Part shown: positions 1-6,554 of the stretch, piece after piece
Layout: the number at the start of each line of letters is the position of its first letter
How positions within the stretch are numbered: the stretch's first letter is position 1
NCBI GenBank assembly: GCA_003151875.1
Contig: PLYW01000055.1
Location: 4,456-13,591 of the forward strand
DNA length: 9,136 nucleotides
Reading direction: 5' to 3'
DNA from: Acidobacteriaceae bacterium
Lineage (GTDB): Bacteria; Acidobacteriota; Terriglobia; Terriglobales; Acidobacteriaceae
The notes under the pieces: model-generated
Databases searched by the model: none
What the model saw: only the letters and a program-made list of their open reading frames with translations
What the model was told of the DNA's origin: nothing
Position numbers and translations under genes: made by a program

Positions 1-684
1 CATTTCGCCTCGCGCGGAGTCATGAACATTGAAGGCATGGGCGACGCGCTGGTGAACCAGTTGGTCGAAAACGGCATGGTCAACAACATTGCCGACATCT
101 ATGACTTGACCGAGGAAAAGCTGCTCACGCTGGAGCGCATGGGCAAGAAGTCGGCGCAGAACATTCTCTCCGAAATTGAGAACTCGAAGAAGCTGCCGCT
201 GGAGCGCGTCATCTATGGCTTGGGCATTCGCATGGTCGGCGAGCGCACCGCGCAATTTCTGGCCGAGCACTTTGGCTCGATGGATGAGCTGATGAAGGCG
301 ACGGAGGAAGAGCTACAGCAGGTGAATGAGATTGGCCCGCGCGTCTCGGCCAGCATCCGCGAGTTTTTCGATGAGCCAAAAAATGTGGCGCTGGTGGAAC
401 GGCTGCGCCAGACCGGGTTGACCTTCAAAGGCCACAAGAAACAGCGCGCCACCACGCTCGCCGGAAAGACGTTTGTGCTGACCGGAACTCTGGAACGTCA
501 TACCCGCGACGAAGCCAAGAAGCTGATCGAAGATGCGGGCGGCAAGGTTGCCGGTTCGGTCAGCAAGAAAACCGACTATGTGGTCGCCGGAGCAGAGGCC
601 GGATCAAAGCTCGACAAAGCGCGGGAGTTGGGGGTCAGCGTGATTGACGAGGATGAAATGGAAAAGCTGGTGGGTGGTCAGTAG
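1..684 (+). CDS. ligA: NAD-dependent DNA ligase LigA, C-terminal part (5' end outside window)
   Basis: LigA seals nicks in duplex DNA using NAD+ during replication and repair. The frame is open from base 1, so about 227 C-terminal residues are present. The adenylation, OB-fold and most of the zinc-finger regions lie upstream of the window. The first residues (HFASRGVMNIEGMG) match the segment just after the zinc finger. Next come the helix-hairpin-helix repeats (for example LTLERMGKKSAQNILSEIE and LPLERVIYGLGIRMVGERTA), which grip DNA. The last 80 or so residues are a BRCT domain: LAGKTFVLTGTLE, then EAKKLIEDAGGKVAGSVSKK, TDYVVAGAEAGSKLDKA and a final DEDEME. The internal ATG at 22 is not the true start, because the frame continues upstream and that ATG lies within conserved sequence. 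The stop codon lies in a heptamer repeat. The next gene is convergent, 43 bp away. Identification is very secure. Confidence 0.97.
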   Translation, partial: HFASRGVMNIEGMGDALVNQLVENGMVNNIADIYDLTEEKLLTLERMGKKSAQNILSEIENSKKLPLERVIYGLGIRMVGERTAQFLAEHFGSMDELMKATEEELQQVNEIGPRVSASIREFFDEPKNVALVERLRQTGLTFKGHKKQRATTLAGKTFVLTGTLERHTRDEAKKLIEDAGGKVAGSVSKKTDYVVAGAEAGSKLDKARELGVSVIDEDEMEKLVGGQ

Positions 685-706
685 CCAGTAGTCAGTTGCC
701 AGTAGT
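679..706. repeat. Heptanucleotide tandem repeat CAGTAGY, four units, overlapping the ligA stop
   Basis: Four contiguous 7-mers can be read: CAGTAGC (679-685), CAGTAGT (686-692), CAGTTGC (693-699) and CAGTAGT (700-706). Only one unit departs from CAGTAGY. The final Gln codon and TAG stop of ligA are the first six bases of unit one. The array fills most of the 43-bp gap between ligA and the convergent permease gene. I see no hairpin with a T-tract here, so this is not an obvious terminator. Heptamer arrays of this kind are, as I recall, common between genes in Acidobacteriota; that link is from memory. Confidence 0.75.
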
Positions 707-727
707 CGGCTCGTTGCCGTTCGGTTC

Positions 728-1990
728 CTACTCGTACCTCAACGCCTCCACCGGATCGAGTTTCGAAGCGCACAGGGCCGGCACCATGCCGCTCATTACG
801 CCGACCACCAGCAGTACAATCGCCGAACCCATCACCGCCATCGCCGAGACGCGCAGGTGAATGTCGCCCTTACCGGAAGTGTCTTCGAACAGCGGGCCGA
901 GCATGGGCAAAGTCGGAATCACCATGGAGAGCACATACGACAGCACGATGCCGATCACGCCGCCCAGCAGCATCAGCAGCATGGTTTCAGCGAGAAATTG
1001 AAAGCGGATGTGCCACTTGCGAGCACCCAGGGCGCGCCGCAGTCCGATCTCGCGAATGCGCTCGTCCACCGAAACCAGCATGATGTTCATCACGCCTACT
1101 CCGCCGATTCCCAATGTCAGCGCCCCGATGAACATCAGCAGCACCTGCAGTCCGATGGTGAGCCCATCAATGACTGGGCGAAACTCCTCGCGTCCGAACA
1201 TCTGGATGGCCTTGTCATCGGTGGCGGAAAATCCCTGGCGCTCGGCAATGGCCGCCAGCGCCTGGGCTTTGGCCTTCTTCTCGAATTGCGGCGCTACCGG
1301 CGTGAACACCATCACCTGCGCGTAGCGCGTGTTCCACAAGTCACCGGCCGCGGAGAACGGAATGAACACGGAGCGGTCATCGCTGGTGAAATAATTGGAG
1401 AGTTGCAGCTTGCGGTCCATCACTCCGACCACGGTGAAGCGCACGCCGGCGATCTCGACGGTTTCCCCGATGGCGTTGCGCCCGCTAAAAAGCTGGTCCT
1501 TCACGCGATAGCCGAGGAAGACCACGCGGCGGCGCTCCACCTCATCGCTGGAATTCAGCCACCGGCCCTCGACCGCGTTCTCGTTGCGCATTTCGCCGTA
1601 TTCGGGACACACGCCACGGGTCGCGGTGTTGACCAGGCGATCGCCAAAGGCGATGGGCAGCCACTTCACCGTCTCCAGGCAGGCATGTTTCACCATGTTG
1701 GCTTCACTGCGAACCGCTTCCAGGTCGGCCAACTCAAACTTGACCTTCTTGCCGGCACGCTGGCCGCCGGGCTGCTCGCTGGTTTGCGCCGGCCAGGCGA
1801 TAACGGTGCTCTTGCCGAACGCATTGAAGGCGTTCACCAACACCGTGCGAAAGCCGCTGCCGTAGGCGATAAGCAATGTGACCGCGACAATCCCCCAGAC
1901 AATTCCGAGCATGGTAAGCAGACTGCGGGTGCGGCTGCGCGCCAGCGCCGTCCACGATTCCCGCAAAATCTCCTTCATCATGCTGAGCAT
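728..1990 (-). CDS. MacB/FtsX-family ABC transporter permease (no ATPase domain), second gene of pair
   Basis: An inner-membrane permease subunit of about 420 residues. It follows the MacB plan: one N-terminal transmembrane helix (about residues 24-44, preceded by basic ARSRTRSLLT), a large periplasmic core (about 50-270), then three C-terminal helices (about 279-305, 334-362, 382-407). The family signature GVGVMNIMLVSVDERIREIG-LRRALGAR and a terminal DPVEALRYE are present. No Walker A or ABC signature exists, so it needs a separate ATPase, which is not in this window. I chose the ATG at 1990: it overlaps the upstream stop as TAATG, has GAGG about 10 bases before it, and gives the usual N-terminus (MLSMMKEILRESWTALARSR). 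An ATG further upstream (2116) only adds residues that overlap the upstream gene in another frame. The ATG at 1981 is an alternative. Substrate unknown; lipopeptide, antimicrobial or lipoprotein handling is typical of the family. Confidence 0.9.
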   Translation of the reverse strand: MLSMMKEILRESWTALARSRTRSLLTMLGIVWGIVAVTLLIAYGSGFRTVLVNAFNAFGKSTVIAWPAQTSEQPGGQRAGKKVKFELADLEAVRSEANMVKHACLETVKWLPIAFGDRLVNTATRGVCPEYGEMRNENAVEGRWLNSSDEVERRRVVFLGYRVKDQLFSGRNAIGETVEIAGVRFTVVGVMDRKLQLSNYFTSDDRSVFIPFSAAGDLWNTRYAQVMVFTPVAPQFEKKAKAQALAAIAERQGFSATDDKAIQMFGREEFRPVIDGLTIGLQVLLMFIGALTLGIGGVGVMNIMLVSVDERIREIGLRRALGARKWHIRFQFLAETMLLMLLGGVIGIVLSYVLSMVIPTLPMLGPLFEDTSGKGDIHLRVSAMAVMGSAIVLLVVGVMSGMVPALCASKLDPVEALRYE

Positions 1991-3249
1991 TAGCCGCCCG
2001 CCTCGTAACGCAAAGCCTCGATAGGGTCGATGGAAGCCGCCTGGCACGCCGGATACATCGCGGCCAGCACCGCAATCAGTCCCAGCAACCCGATTGACAG
2101 CAGTCCCGACTGCCATGTTGGAAGCAATCCGGCGAAGTACTGCGGCATGGGCAGCAGGTTAAATAACTTGCAAACGCCGAAGGAGATTGCCATGCCCAGC
2201 CCACCGCTAACGAAAACCACGATCACGGTCTCGACAAAGAACTGCATCATGATGTTGTGCGATTGCGCCCCGACGGCTTTGCGCACGCCGATCTCACGCG
2301 TGCGCTCCCGCACCGCCACCAGCATTACGTTCATTACACCGAGCCCGCCCAGGAACAGCGTGGTCAGCCCCACCGCTCCCAGGAAGTACTTCATGCCGTC
2401 GGTCATGGTCTTGAAGGCCAGGGCCTCTTCAATGGTGTCCCAAACATTGGCGGCTTCCTTATCGTGGGGATCGAAGGTATGGATTCGGCCGAGCGACGCC
2501 AATATCTCGCCCTTACAAGATTCGTGCTGCGCCACGAACTTGGGCGTTACCAGAAGACGGTCGAGGCCGTGAGGTTTGGCTGGCGGCTTGTTGGGAAAAT
2601 CATTGTGCATGGCGGGATAGGGCACAAAAATCTTGTTCACATCGAAGCCGTCGTAGCTGCTGTCCTGGTCTTTGGCCTTCATCACGCCGATGACCTTGTA
2701 CGGAATGTCGTCCAGATAAATGGTTTCACCGATGGCATTGCGCCCGGCAAACAACTGTTTCTTGACCTCGGTGCCGAGAAACGCGACCCGCCGTTCGTTG
2801 GCGACATCGTTCCAGTCGTAGAAGCGTCCCTCGCCAATGGCGACGCTGCGGATGTCGGCGAACGCCGGATAGGAGCCGATGACCATCTGCGCGCTGGCAT
2901 TGAAGTTGCTGTGGATGCGAACGTCGTTCTGGCCAACTTCGGGCAAGATCCATTGGCAGTCGGGACTTTCCTGCGTCAGCCTGTCGATGTCCGTGTCTTC
3001 GAACTCGATGCGCCGCCCAGCGCGGGTGCCACCAGCCTGCAGGCTGGTGCGTCCGGCGAAGATGATCATCAGGTCGCGGCCGAAATTCTGCGAGACTTTC
3101 GCCTGGCCAACCCGCAAGCCCTCGCCTGCCGCCACCATCAGGACAATCGAGATGACGCCCCAGGCAATGCCGAACATGGTGAGCGCGGTGCGCAGTTTGT
3201 GCGCCCAGAGGGTTTGGAATACATCGCGAATGAGGTCGCGGAGAACCAT
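1990..3249 (-). CDS. MacB/FtsX-family ABC transporter permease (no ATPase domain), first gene of pair
   Basis: A 419-residue paralogue of the following gene with the same topology. Helix one is at about 20-42 (KLRTALTMFGIAWGVISIVL). A periplasmic MacB core follows (about 45-280, with GEGRFYDWNDV, ERRVAFLGTEV and NAIGETIYLDDIPYKVIGVM). Three C-terminal helices lie at about 287-311, 338-360 and 381-402. The segment GLGVMNVMLVAVRERTREIG-VRKAVGA and the ending DPIEALRYEAGG are family hallmarks. It has no ATP-binding cassette. The ATG at 3249 is the first possible start after an in-frame TAA near 3296-3298; no good Shine-Dalgarno sequence precedes it. Its stop overlaps the next start (TAATG), so the two are very probably translationally coupled and may form a heterodimeric transmembrane unit (inference). 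The partner ATPase must be encoded elsewhere. Confidence 0.9.
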   Translation of the reverse strand: MVLRDLIRDVFQTLWAHKLRTALTMFGIAWGVISIVLMVAAGEGLRVGQAKVSQNFGRDLMIIFAGRTSLQAGGTRAGRRIEFEDTDIDRLTQESPDCQWILPEVGQNDVRIHSNFNASAQMVIGSYPAFADIRSVAIGEGRFYDWNDVANERRVAFLGTEVKKQLFAGRNAIGETIYLDDIPYKVIGVMKAKDQDSSYDGFDVNKIFVPYPAMHNDFPNKPPAKPHGLDRLLVTPKFVAQHESCKGEILASLGRIHTFDPHDKEAANVWDTIEEALAFKTMTDGMKYFLGAVGLTTLFLGGLGVMNVMLVAVRERTREIGVRKAVGAQSHNIMMQFFVETVIVVFVSGGLGMAISFGVCKLFNLLPMPQYFAGLLPTWQSGLLSIGLLGLIAVLAAMYPACQAASIDPIEALRYEAGG

Positions 3250-3472
3250 GACAAGCAGGCAACCCGCAGGTTGGACGCGGGTCCGGCTACGTGGTTATAC
3301 GCGCGGAGTATGGGAGTGGTTCAGGGAAAGTCGCCTCACGGTGAGTTCATCGCGCAGCTACTGCGCGAACTGGGACAGGGCGAGCAATGAACGCGCCCTT
3401 CGTGCGTCCAAACACGTTAGAATAATAGGTTCACCGTAGCCCGCCTATTTGCGCCGTTACGGCTGGGAGACC
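3250..3472. promoter_or_regulatory. Divergent intergenic region between permease pair and queD, with hairpins
   Basis: This 223-bp region must hold the start signals for both directions. Seen directly: ACCCGC/GCGGGT (3262-3267 and 3277-3282), 12 bases upstream of the minus-strand permease ATG; CTCAC-G-GTGAG (3335-3345); and a perfect CGCGCAG-cta-CTGCGCG hairpin (3351-3367), whose stem resumes as AGTT/AACT (3344-3347 and 3368-3371) after a 3-base bulge. A TAGAAT (3418-3423) resembles a -10 box for queD, but I see no good -35 at the right spacing. No hairpin is followed by a T-tract. Promoter positions are therefore uncertain. Confidence 0.35.
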
Positions 3473-3850
3473 ATGTTCGAAGTCACTGTAGAAGATACCT
3501 TTTCCGCGGGACATTACTTGCGCAACTATCACGGCAAGTGTGAGAAGCCCCACGGACACAACTACCGGGTTCGCGTCACCCTCAGCGGCGAGACCCTGGA
3601 CCCTGCCGGGCTGCTGCTGGATTTCAAGGACCTGAAGGATGTTCTGCGCCCGGTGATGAACTATCTCGACCACCAGATGATGAATGAGCTGGAGCCGTTC
3701 ACCACCATCAATCCTTCGGCGGAGAACCTGGCCAAGTATTTCTACGATGAGACCAACTCGCGGCTGAAACAGGCCAGCAATGGCCGGGTCCGGGTGAAAG
3801 ACGTCACCATTTGGGAGACCGACACGACCACCGCGCGGTATAGCGAGTAG
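3473..3850 (+). CDS. queD: 6-carboxy-5,6,7,8-tetrahydropterin synthase QueD
   Basis: QueD converts 7,8-dihydroneopterin triphosphate to 6-carboxytetrahydropterin, the first committed step to preQ0 and queuosine. The 125-residue protein is of normal family length. Zinc ligands His14, His27 and His29 are visible (FSAGH at 10-14, PHGHNY at 26-31). The catalytic Cys23 lies in GKCEKPHGHN, the Asp66-His67 pair in YLDHQMMNEL, and a late Glu115 in TIWET. NPSAENLAKYFYD (80-92) is also typical. I chose the ATG at 3473 because the protein then begins MFEVTVEDTFSAGH, as in the family. A TTG at 3449 would add eight unmatched residues. A GGGAG lies only 3 bases before the ATG, a weak ribosome site. It is followed by queE after a 98-bp gap containing palindromes. 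Confidence 0.95.
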   Translation: MFEVTVEDTFSAGHYLRNYHGKCEKPHGHNYRVRVTLSGETLDPAGLLLDFKDLKDVLRPVMNYLDHQMMNELEPFTTINPSAENLAKYFYDETNSRLKQASNGRVRVKDVTIWETDTTTARYSE

Positions 3851-3852
3851 CT

Positions 3853-3909
3853 GGGGCTAAAGCCCCTGATTTAAATTTTGGCGAGCATCGGCACGGCTGA
3901 AGCCGTGCC
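3853..3909. repeat. Pair of related short palindromes (REP-like) between queD and queE
   Basis: Two perfect inverted repeats share a core of GGCT-RA-AGCC. The first is GGGGCT-AA-AGCCCC (3853-3866), starting 2 bases after the queD stop. The second is GGCACGGCT-GA-AGCCGTGCC (3890-3909), a 9-bp stem. Between them is an AT-rich stretch with ATTTAAAT (3869-3876). Each arm could fold in RNA. The second is followed by CTTTC rather than a run of T, so a strong intrinsic terminator is doubtful. The shared core suggests one mobile or repeated element with two palindromic ends, like REP/BIME units; copies elsewhere in the genome cannot be seen here. Confidence 0.6.
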
Positions 3910-3948
3910 CTTTCAAAGCAGTCCGCTCAGGTTGCCGCAATACCAGCC

Positions 3949-4632
3949 ATGCAGATCATCGAGATTTACAAATCGCTGCAGGGTGAGTCTTCTTACACCG
4001 GCCTGCCTTGCGTGTTTGTGCGGCTGGCGGGATGCAATCTGCGCTGCACCTGGTGCGATAGCGAATACACCTTCAAGGGTGGCCAGCGCATGGGCCTCGA
4101 AGAGATCGAAGCTGAGGTGCATCGTCTCTCGCCCGAGGGGGGCCTGGTCGAGATCACCGGCGGCGAGCCGCTGTTGCAGGAACGCGAAGCGGTCGCCCTG
4201 ATGGGCCGGCTTCTGGCCGTCGGGTATACCGTCCTGCTGGAGACCAGTGGCGAACGGCCGTTGGAGAGCGTTCCCGCTGCCGTGGTCAAGATTGTGGACG
4301 TAAAATGTCCTGACTCCGGCGAGGGCGGTACGTTTCGCATCGAAAACCTGGACGCGCTGGGCCGCCAGGATGAAGTGAAATTTGTCCTCGCCAGCCGTCA
4401 GGACTATGAATTCGCGCGCGACTTCCTCCGGCAGCACGGGCTGAATTCGCGCGTCGGTACGGTGATTTTGTCCCCGGCGTTTCGCAAGGATGCTGCCGGG
4501 AGCCGCGATGCTTCGCATTGCATGGTTGATCCGCAGCACCTGGCCGAATGGATGCTGGCGGATGGACTGAACGCGCGTCTAGGGCTGCAGATTCACAAGT
4601 TCATCTGGGAGCCCGAACGGAAAGGCGTTTAG
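3949..4632 (+). CDS. queE: 7-carboxy-7-deazaguanine synthase QueE (radical SAM)
   Basis: QueE performs the radical-SAM ring contraction of 6-carboxytetrahydropterin to 7-carboxy-7-deazaguanine, the step after QueD. The 227-residue protein opens with MQIIEIYKSLQGESSYTGLP, the substrate-binding start of the family. The cluster motif is Cys29-x3-Cys33-x2-Cys36 (CNLRCTWCD), binding the [4Fe-4S] cluster. ITGGEPLLQ (69-77) is the SAM-contacting GGEP motif. DVKCPDSGE and the ending LGLQIHKFIWEPER are also characteristic. The ATG at 3949 fits the family N-terminus exactly, although no good ribosome site precedes it. queC begins 14 bases after its stop, so the two are probably co-transcribed. Confidence 0.96.
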   Translation: MQIIEIYKSLQGESSYTGLPCVFVRLAGCNLRCTWCDSEYTFKGGQRMGLEEIEAEVHRLSPEGGLVEITGGEPLLQEREAVALMGRLLAVGYTVLLETSGERPLESVPAAVVKIVDVKCPDSGEGGTFRIENLDALGRQDEVKFVLASRQDYEFARDFLRQHGLNSRVGTVILSPAFRKDAAGSRDASHCMVDPQHLAEWMLADGLNARLGLQIHKFIWEPERKGV

Positions 4633-4646
4633 AGACCGGAATCACT

Positions 4647-5354
4647 ATGCACGACCAGGCACAGGTGGTGGTGGCGCTCAGCGGAGGGATGGACTCCTGC
4701 GTTTGTGCGGCCCTGGCCGTGCGCGACTTCGGGGCCAACGCCACCGCCGCGCTTCACATCAGTTACGGACAACGCACCGAGCGCCGGGAACTGGCCTCCT
4801 TCCATGCGATTTGCGACCGGCTACAGATTCCGCAACGTCTCGCCGTTCGCACTCCGTTTTTTCACGCGATTGGAGGCTCCGCGCTCACCGACGACAAGAT
4901 CTCGATTCCCGAGGCCGGCCCGGAGATCGGTCTGCACATCCCCGTTACCTACGTTCCTTTTCGCAATGCCCATTTCCTGTCGGCGGCGGTGAGCTGGGCC
5001 GAGGTGCTGGGCGCAGCGCGGATTTACATCGGAGCGGTGCAGCAGGACAGCTCCGGCTATCCCGATTGCCGTCCAGAGTTCTACCAGGCATTCAATGAAG
5101 TAATTCGCAGGGGCACCAGGGAGGGAAGAATTCGCGTCGAAACGCCGTTGATCGCGTTACGAAAAGCCCAGATTGTGACGCTTGGCCTTGAATTGGACGC
5201 GCCCTTCGATTTAACTTGGTCATGCTACGGTGCGGAAGATCGGGCTTGCGGCATGTGCGAGAGTTGCGTGTTGCGGCGGCAGGCCTTCGCCACCGCCGGA
5301 ACCGTTGATCCTATTTCTTATGCGTCGCAACCGGTTACTCAGTTTCGAGGTTAG
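4647..5354 (+). CDS. queC: 7-cyano-7-deazaguanine (preQ0) synthase QueC
   Basis: QueC uses ATP and ammonia to convert 7-carboxy-7-deazaguanine to preQ0. The 235-residue protein has the PP-loop SGGMDS (12-17) of N-type ATP pyrophosphatases close to its start, then YGQRTERREL and VPFRNAHFLSAAVSWAE. A C-terminal zinc site is formed by Cys193, Cys201, Cys204 and Cys207 (CYGAEDRACGMCESCVLRR). All catalytic features are intact. The frame is open back to 4548, but the ATG at 4647 puts the PP-loop at the usual distance from the N-terminus and avoids overlap with queE. It completes a queD-queE-queC set sufficient for preQ0. The later enzyme QueF and the first enzyme FolE are not in the window. Confidence 0.96.
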   Translation: MHDQAQVVVALSGGMDSCVCAALAVRDFGANATAALHISYGQRTERRELASFHAICDRLQIPQRLAVRTPFFHAIGGSALTDDKISIPEAGPEIGLHIPVTYVPFRNAHFLSAAVSWAEVLGAARIYIGAVQQDSSGYPDCRPEFYQAFNEVIRRGTREGRIRVETPLIALRKAQIVTLGLELDAPFDLTWSCYGAEDRACGMCESCVLRRQAFATAGTVDPISYASQPVTQFRG

Positions 5355-5398
5355 CGACCGTTGCTGTAGTGAAGCCGTCATCATTCCGTTTCATGGTT

Positions 5399-5403
5399 GG
5401 AGG
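5399..5403 (+). promoter_or_regulatory. Shine-Dalgarno GGAGG deciding the start at 5408
   Basis: GGAGG is followed by AAAA and then ATG at 5408. It picks that ATG over the in-frame GTG at 5369 and ATG at 5393. The chosen ATG also makes the protein begin directly with a lysine-rich signal peptide. Confidence 0.75.
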
Positions 5404-5407
5404 AAAA

Positions 5408-6463
5408 ATGAAGAAACATATTTCCCTCGTTATATTGCTGACATTCCTAATCGCGATCTGCGCGGGCCCGGTTTGGGCGCAGTATTCGGGCATCGTGAAG
5501 GGCGTTGCCAAGGACGAGACCGGCAAGCCGATTGAGGGTGCTACCGTGGAGCTCTTAAACGCCGATAACGGCAGGAAGGTCAATCTAAAGACCAATTCGA
5601 AAGGCGAGTATTATTCGCTCGGGGTTCCTCTCGGTACTTACAAGATCAGTCTGATCAAAGACGGCAAGGTGATCTTTTTTTTCGATAACCTAACCGTCAC
5701 TTCCCAAGAGGCACGGGTGGTAGATTTCGACTTGGCGAAGCTAAGAGCGCAGCAGAAGCCTGTCATCTCGGAGGAGCAGCAAAAAAAGATTGAGGAAGTC
5801 CAGAAGCATAACGAGAAAGTTAAGGGTCTGAACGCCCAGTTGGCCGAGGCGAAGCAACTGCAAACGGCTGGCAACTACGACCAGGCCATCACCATTTTGC
5901 AGCAAGCTGCTCAAGCCGAACCAACTCAGGATGTGATCTGGGCAAACTTAGGCGAGGCCCAGCGCGGGGCCAAAAAGTACCCTGATGCCATTGAGTCTTA
6001 TCAAAAGGCGATAGCCCTCAAACCCACCAACGGCCCCTACCACAGCGCCCTGGCCGATGCTCTGGCCAAATCGGGCCAGACCGACAAAGCCGTGGCGGAG
6101 TGGGCCACAGCCGTGCAGAATGATCCGACCAATGCGGGAGCCTACTATTTCAACGAAGGTGCGGTGCTCACCAACACCGGCAAGCTCGACGAAGCCATCG
6201 CGGCCTTCGACAAGGCGTTGCAGGCCGATCCCGCCCGTGCCGATGCCTACTACTGGAAGGGTGTCGACCTGATGGGCAAAGCCACGGTCAAGGGCGACAA
6301 GATGGTCGCGCCCGCGGGCACCGCCGAAGCTTTCAACAAGTATCTGCAACTGGAGCCGAACGGCAAGTACGCCGATCCCGCCAAACAGATGCTGGCCAGC
6401 ATTGGCGCTACGGTGGAAACCAGTTACGGAAAAACCAAGACGCCGCCCAAGAAGAAGCCGTAG
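5408..6463 (+). CDS. Secreted protein with carboxypeptidase-regulatory-like domain and TPR repeats
   Basis: A 351-residue exported protein of unknown specific role. Residues 1-24 form a signal peptide (KKH, a hydrophobic core, then PVWA before Gln25). Residues about 28-110 resemble the beta-sandwich carboxypeptidase regulatory-like fold (VKGVAKDETGKPIEGATVEL, then the GEYYSLGVPLGTYKISL stretch), often a cell-surface adhesion or carbohydrate-associated module. A lysine/glutamine-rich linker (about 111-140) may be coiled coil. Four to five tetratricopeptide repeats then run from about 141 to 330, with typical endings such as AIALKPTNGPYHSALADALA and ALQADPARADAYYWKG. The tail is PPKKKP. It probably acts as a periplasmic or envelope scaffold (inference). 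It starts 53 bases after queC with its own strong ribosome site, so read-through from the que genes is possible. A terminator follows. Confidence 0.88.
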   Translation: MKKHISLVILLTFLIAICAGPVWAQYSGIVKGVAKDETGKPIEGATVELLNADNGRKVNLKTNSKGEYYSLGVPLGTYKISLIKDGKVIFFFDNLTVTSQEARVVDFDLAKLRAQQKPVISEEQQKKIEEVQKHNEKVKGLNAQLAEAKQLQTAGNYDQAITILQQAAQAEPTQDVIWANLGEAQRGAKKYPDAIESYQKAIALKPTNGPYHSALADALAKSGQTDKAVAEWATAVQNDPTNAGAYYFNEGAVLTNTGKLDEAIAAFDKALQADPARADAYYWKGVDLMGKATVKGDKMVAPAGTAEAFNKYLQLEPNGKYADPAKQMLASIGATVETSYGKTKTPPKKKP

Positions 6464-6479
6464 GTGTAGGGTTGTGCTC

Positions 6480-6504
6480 AAGGGCGGCTGCGTGCCGCCC
6501 TTTT
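6480..6504 (+). terminator. Intrinsic terminator after the TPR protein gene
   Basis: A 9-bp stem AAGGGCGGC / GCCGCCCTT with the 5-base loop TGCGT is followed by TTGCTTTT. It starts 16 bases after the stop at 6463. The strong GC stem and T-rich tail fit Rho-independent termination of the plus-strand transcript carrying the que genes and the TPR gene. Confidence 0.85.
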
Positions 6505-6554
6505 GCTTTTGCCCGCAGCCCGGAGCCTGACAAAAAATACGGCAATTTGCTGGC

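Noticed and set aside
857..1993. Long plus-strand open frame (378 codons) opposite the first permease gene
   Set aside because: The translation is rich in His, Gln and Arg with no domain, while the opposite strand encodes a clear membrane permease. It is an antisense shadow caused by high-GC codon use.
2257..3390. Long plus-strand open frame (377 codons) opposite the second permease gene, including a 27-codon ATG-started tail at 3310-3390
   Set aside because: Most of it mirrors the permease. The tail (MGVVQGKSPHGEFIAQLLRE and onward) looks slightly gene-like, but it is short, lacks a ribosome site and matches no family I know.
3424..3449. AATAGG / CCTATT stem before queD, considered as a preQ1 riboswitch
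   Set aside because: The loop and the A-rich tail of the preQ1-I consensus are missing. If TAGAAT at 3418-3423 is the -10 box, the left arm would mostly not be transcribed.
4548..4646. Extended N-terminus for QueC beginning inside queE
   Set aside because: The extra 33 residues overlap queE and would move the PP-loop away from its usual place near the N-terminus.
5369..5407. Upstream GTG/ATG starts for the TPR protein
   Set aside because: They add residues before a well-formed signal peptide, and the ATG at 5408 has GGAGG four bases upstream.
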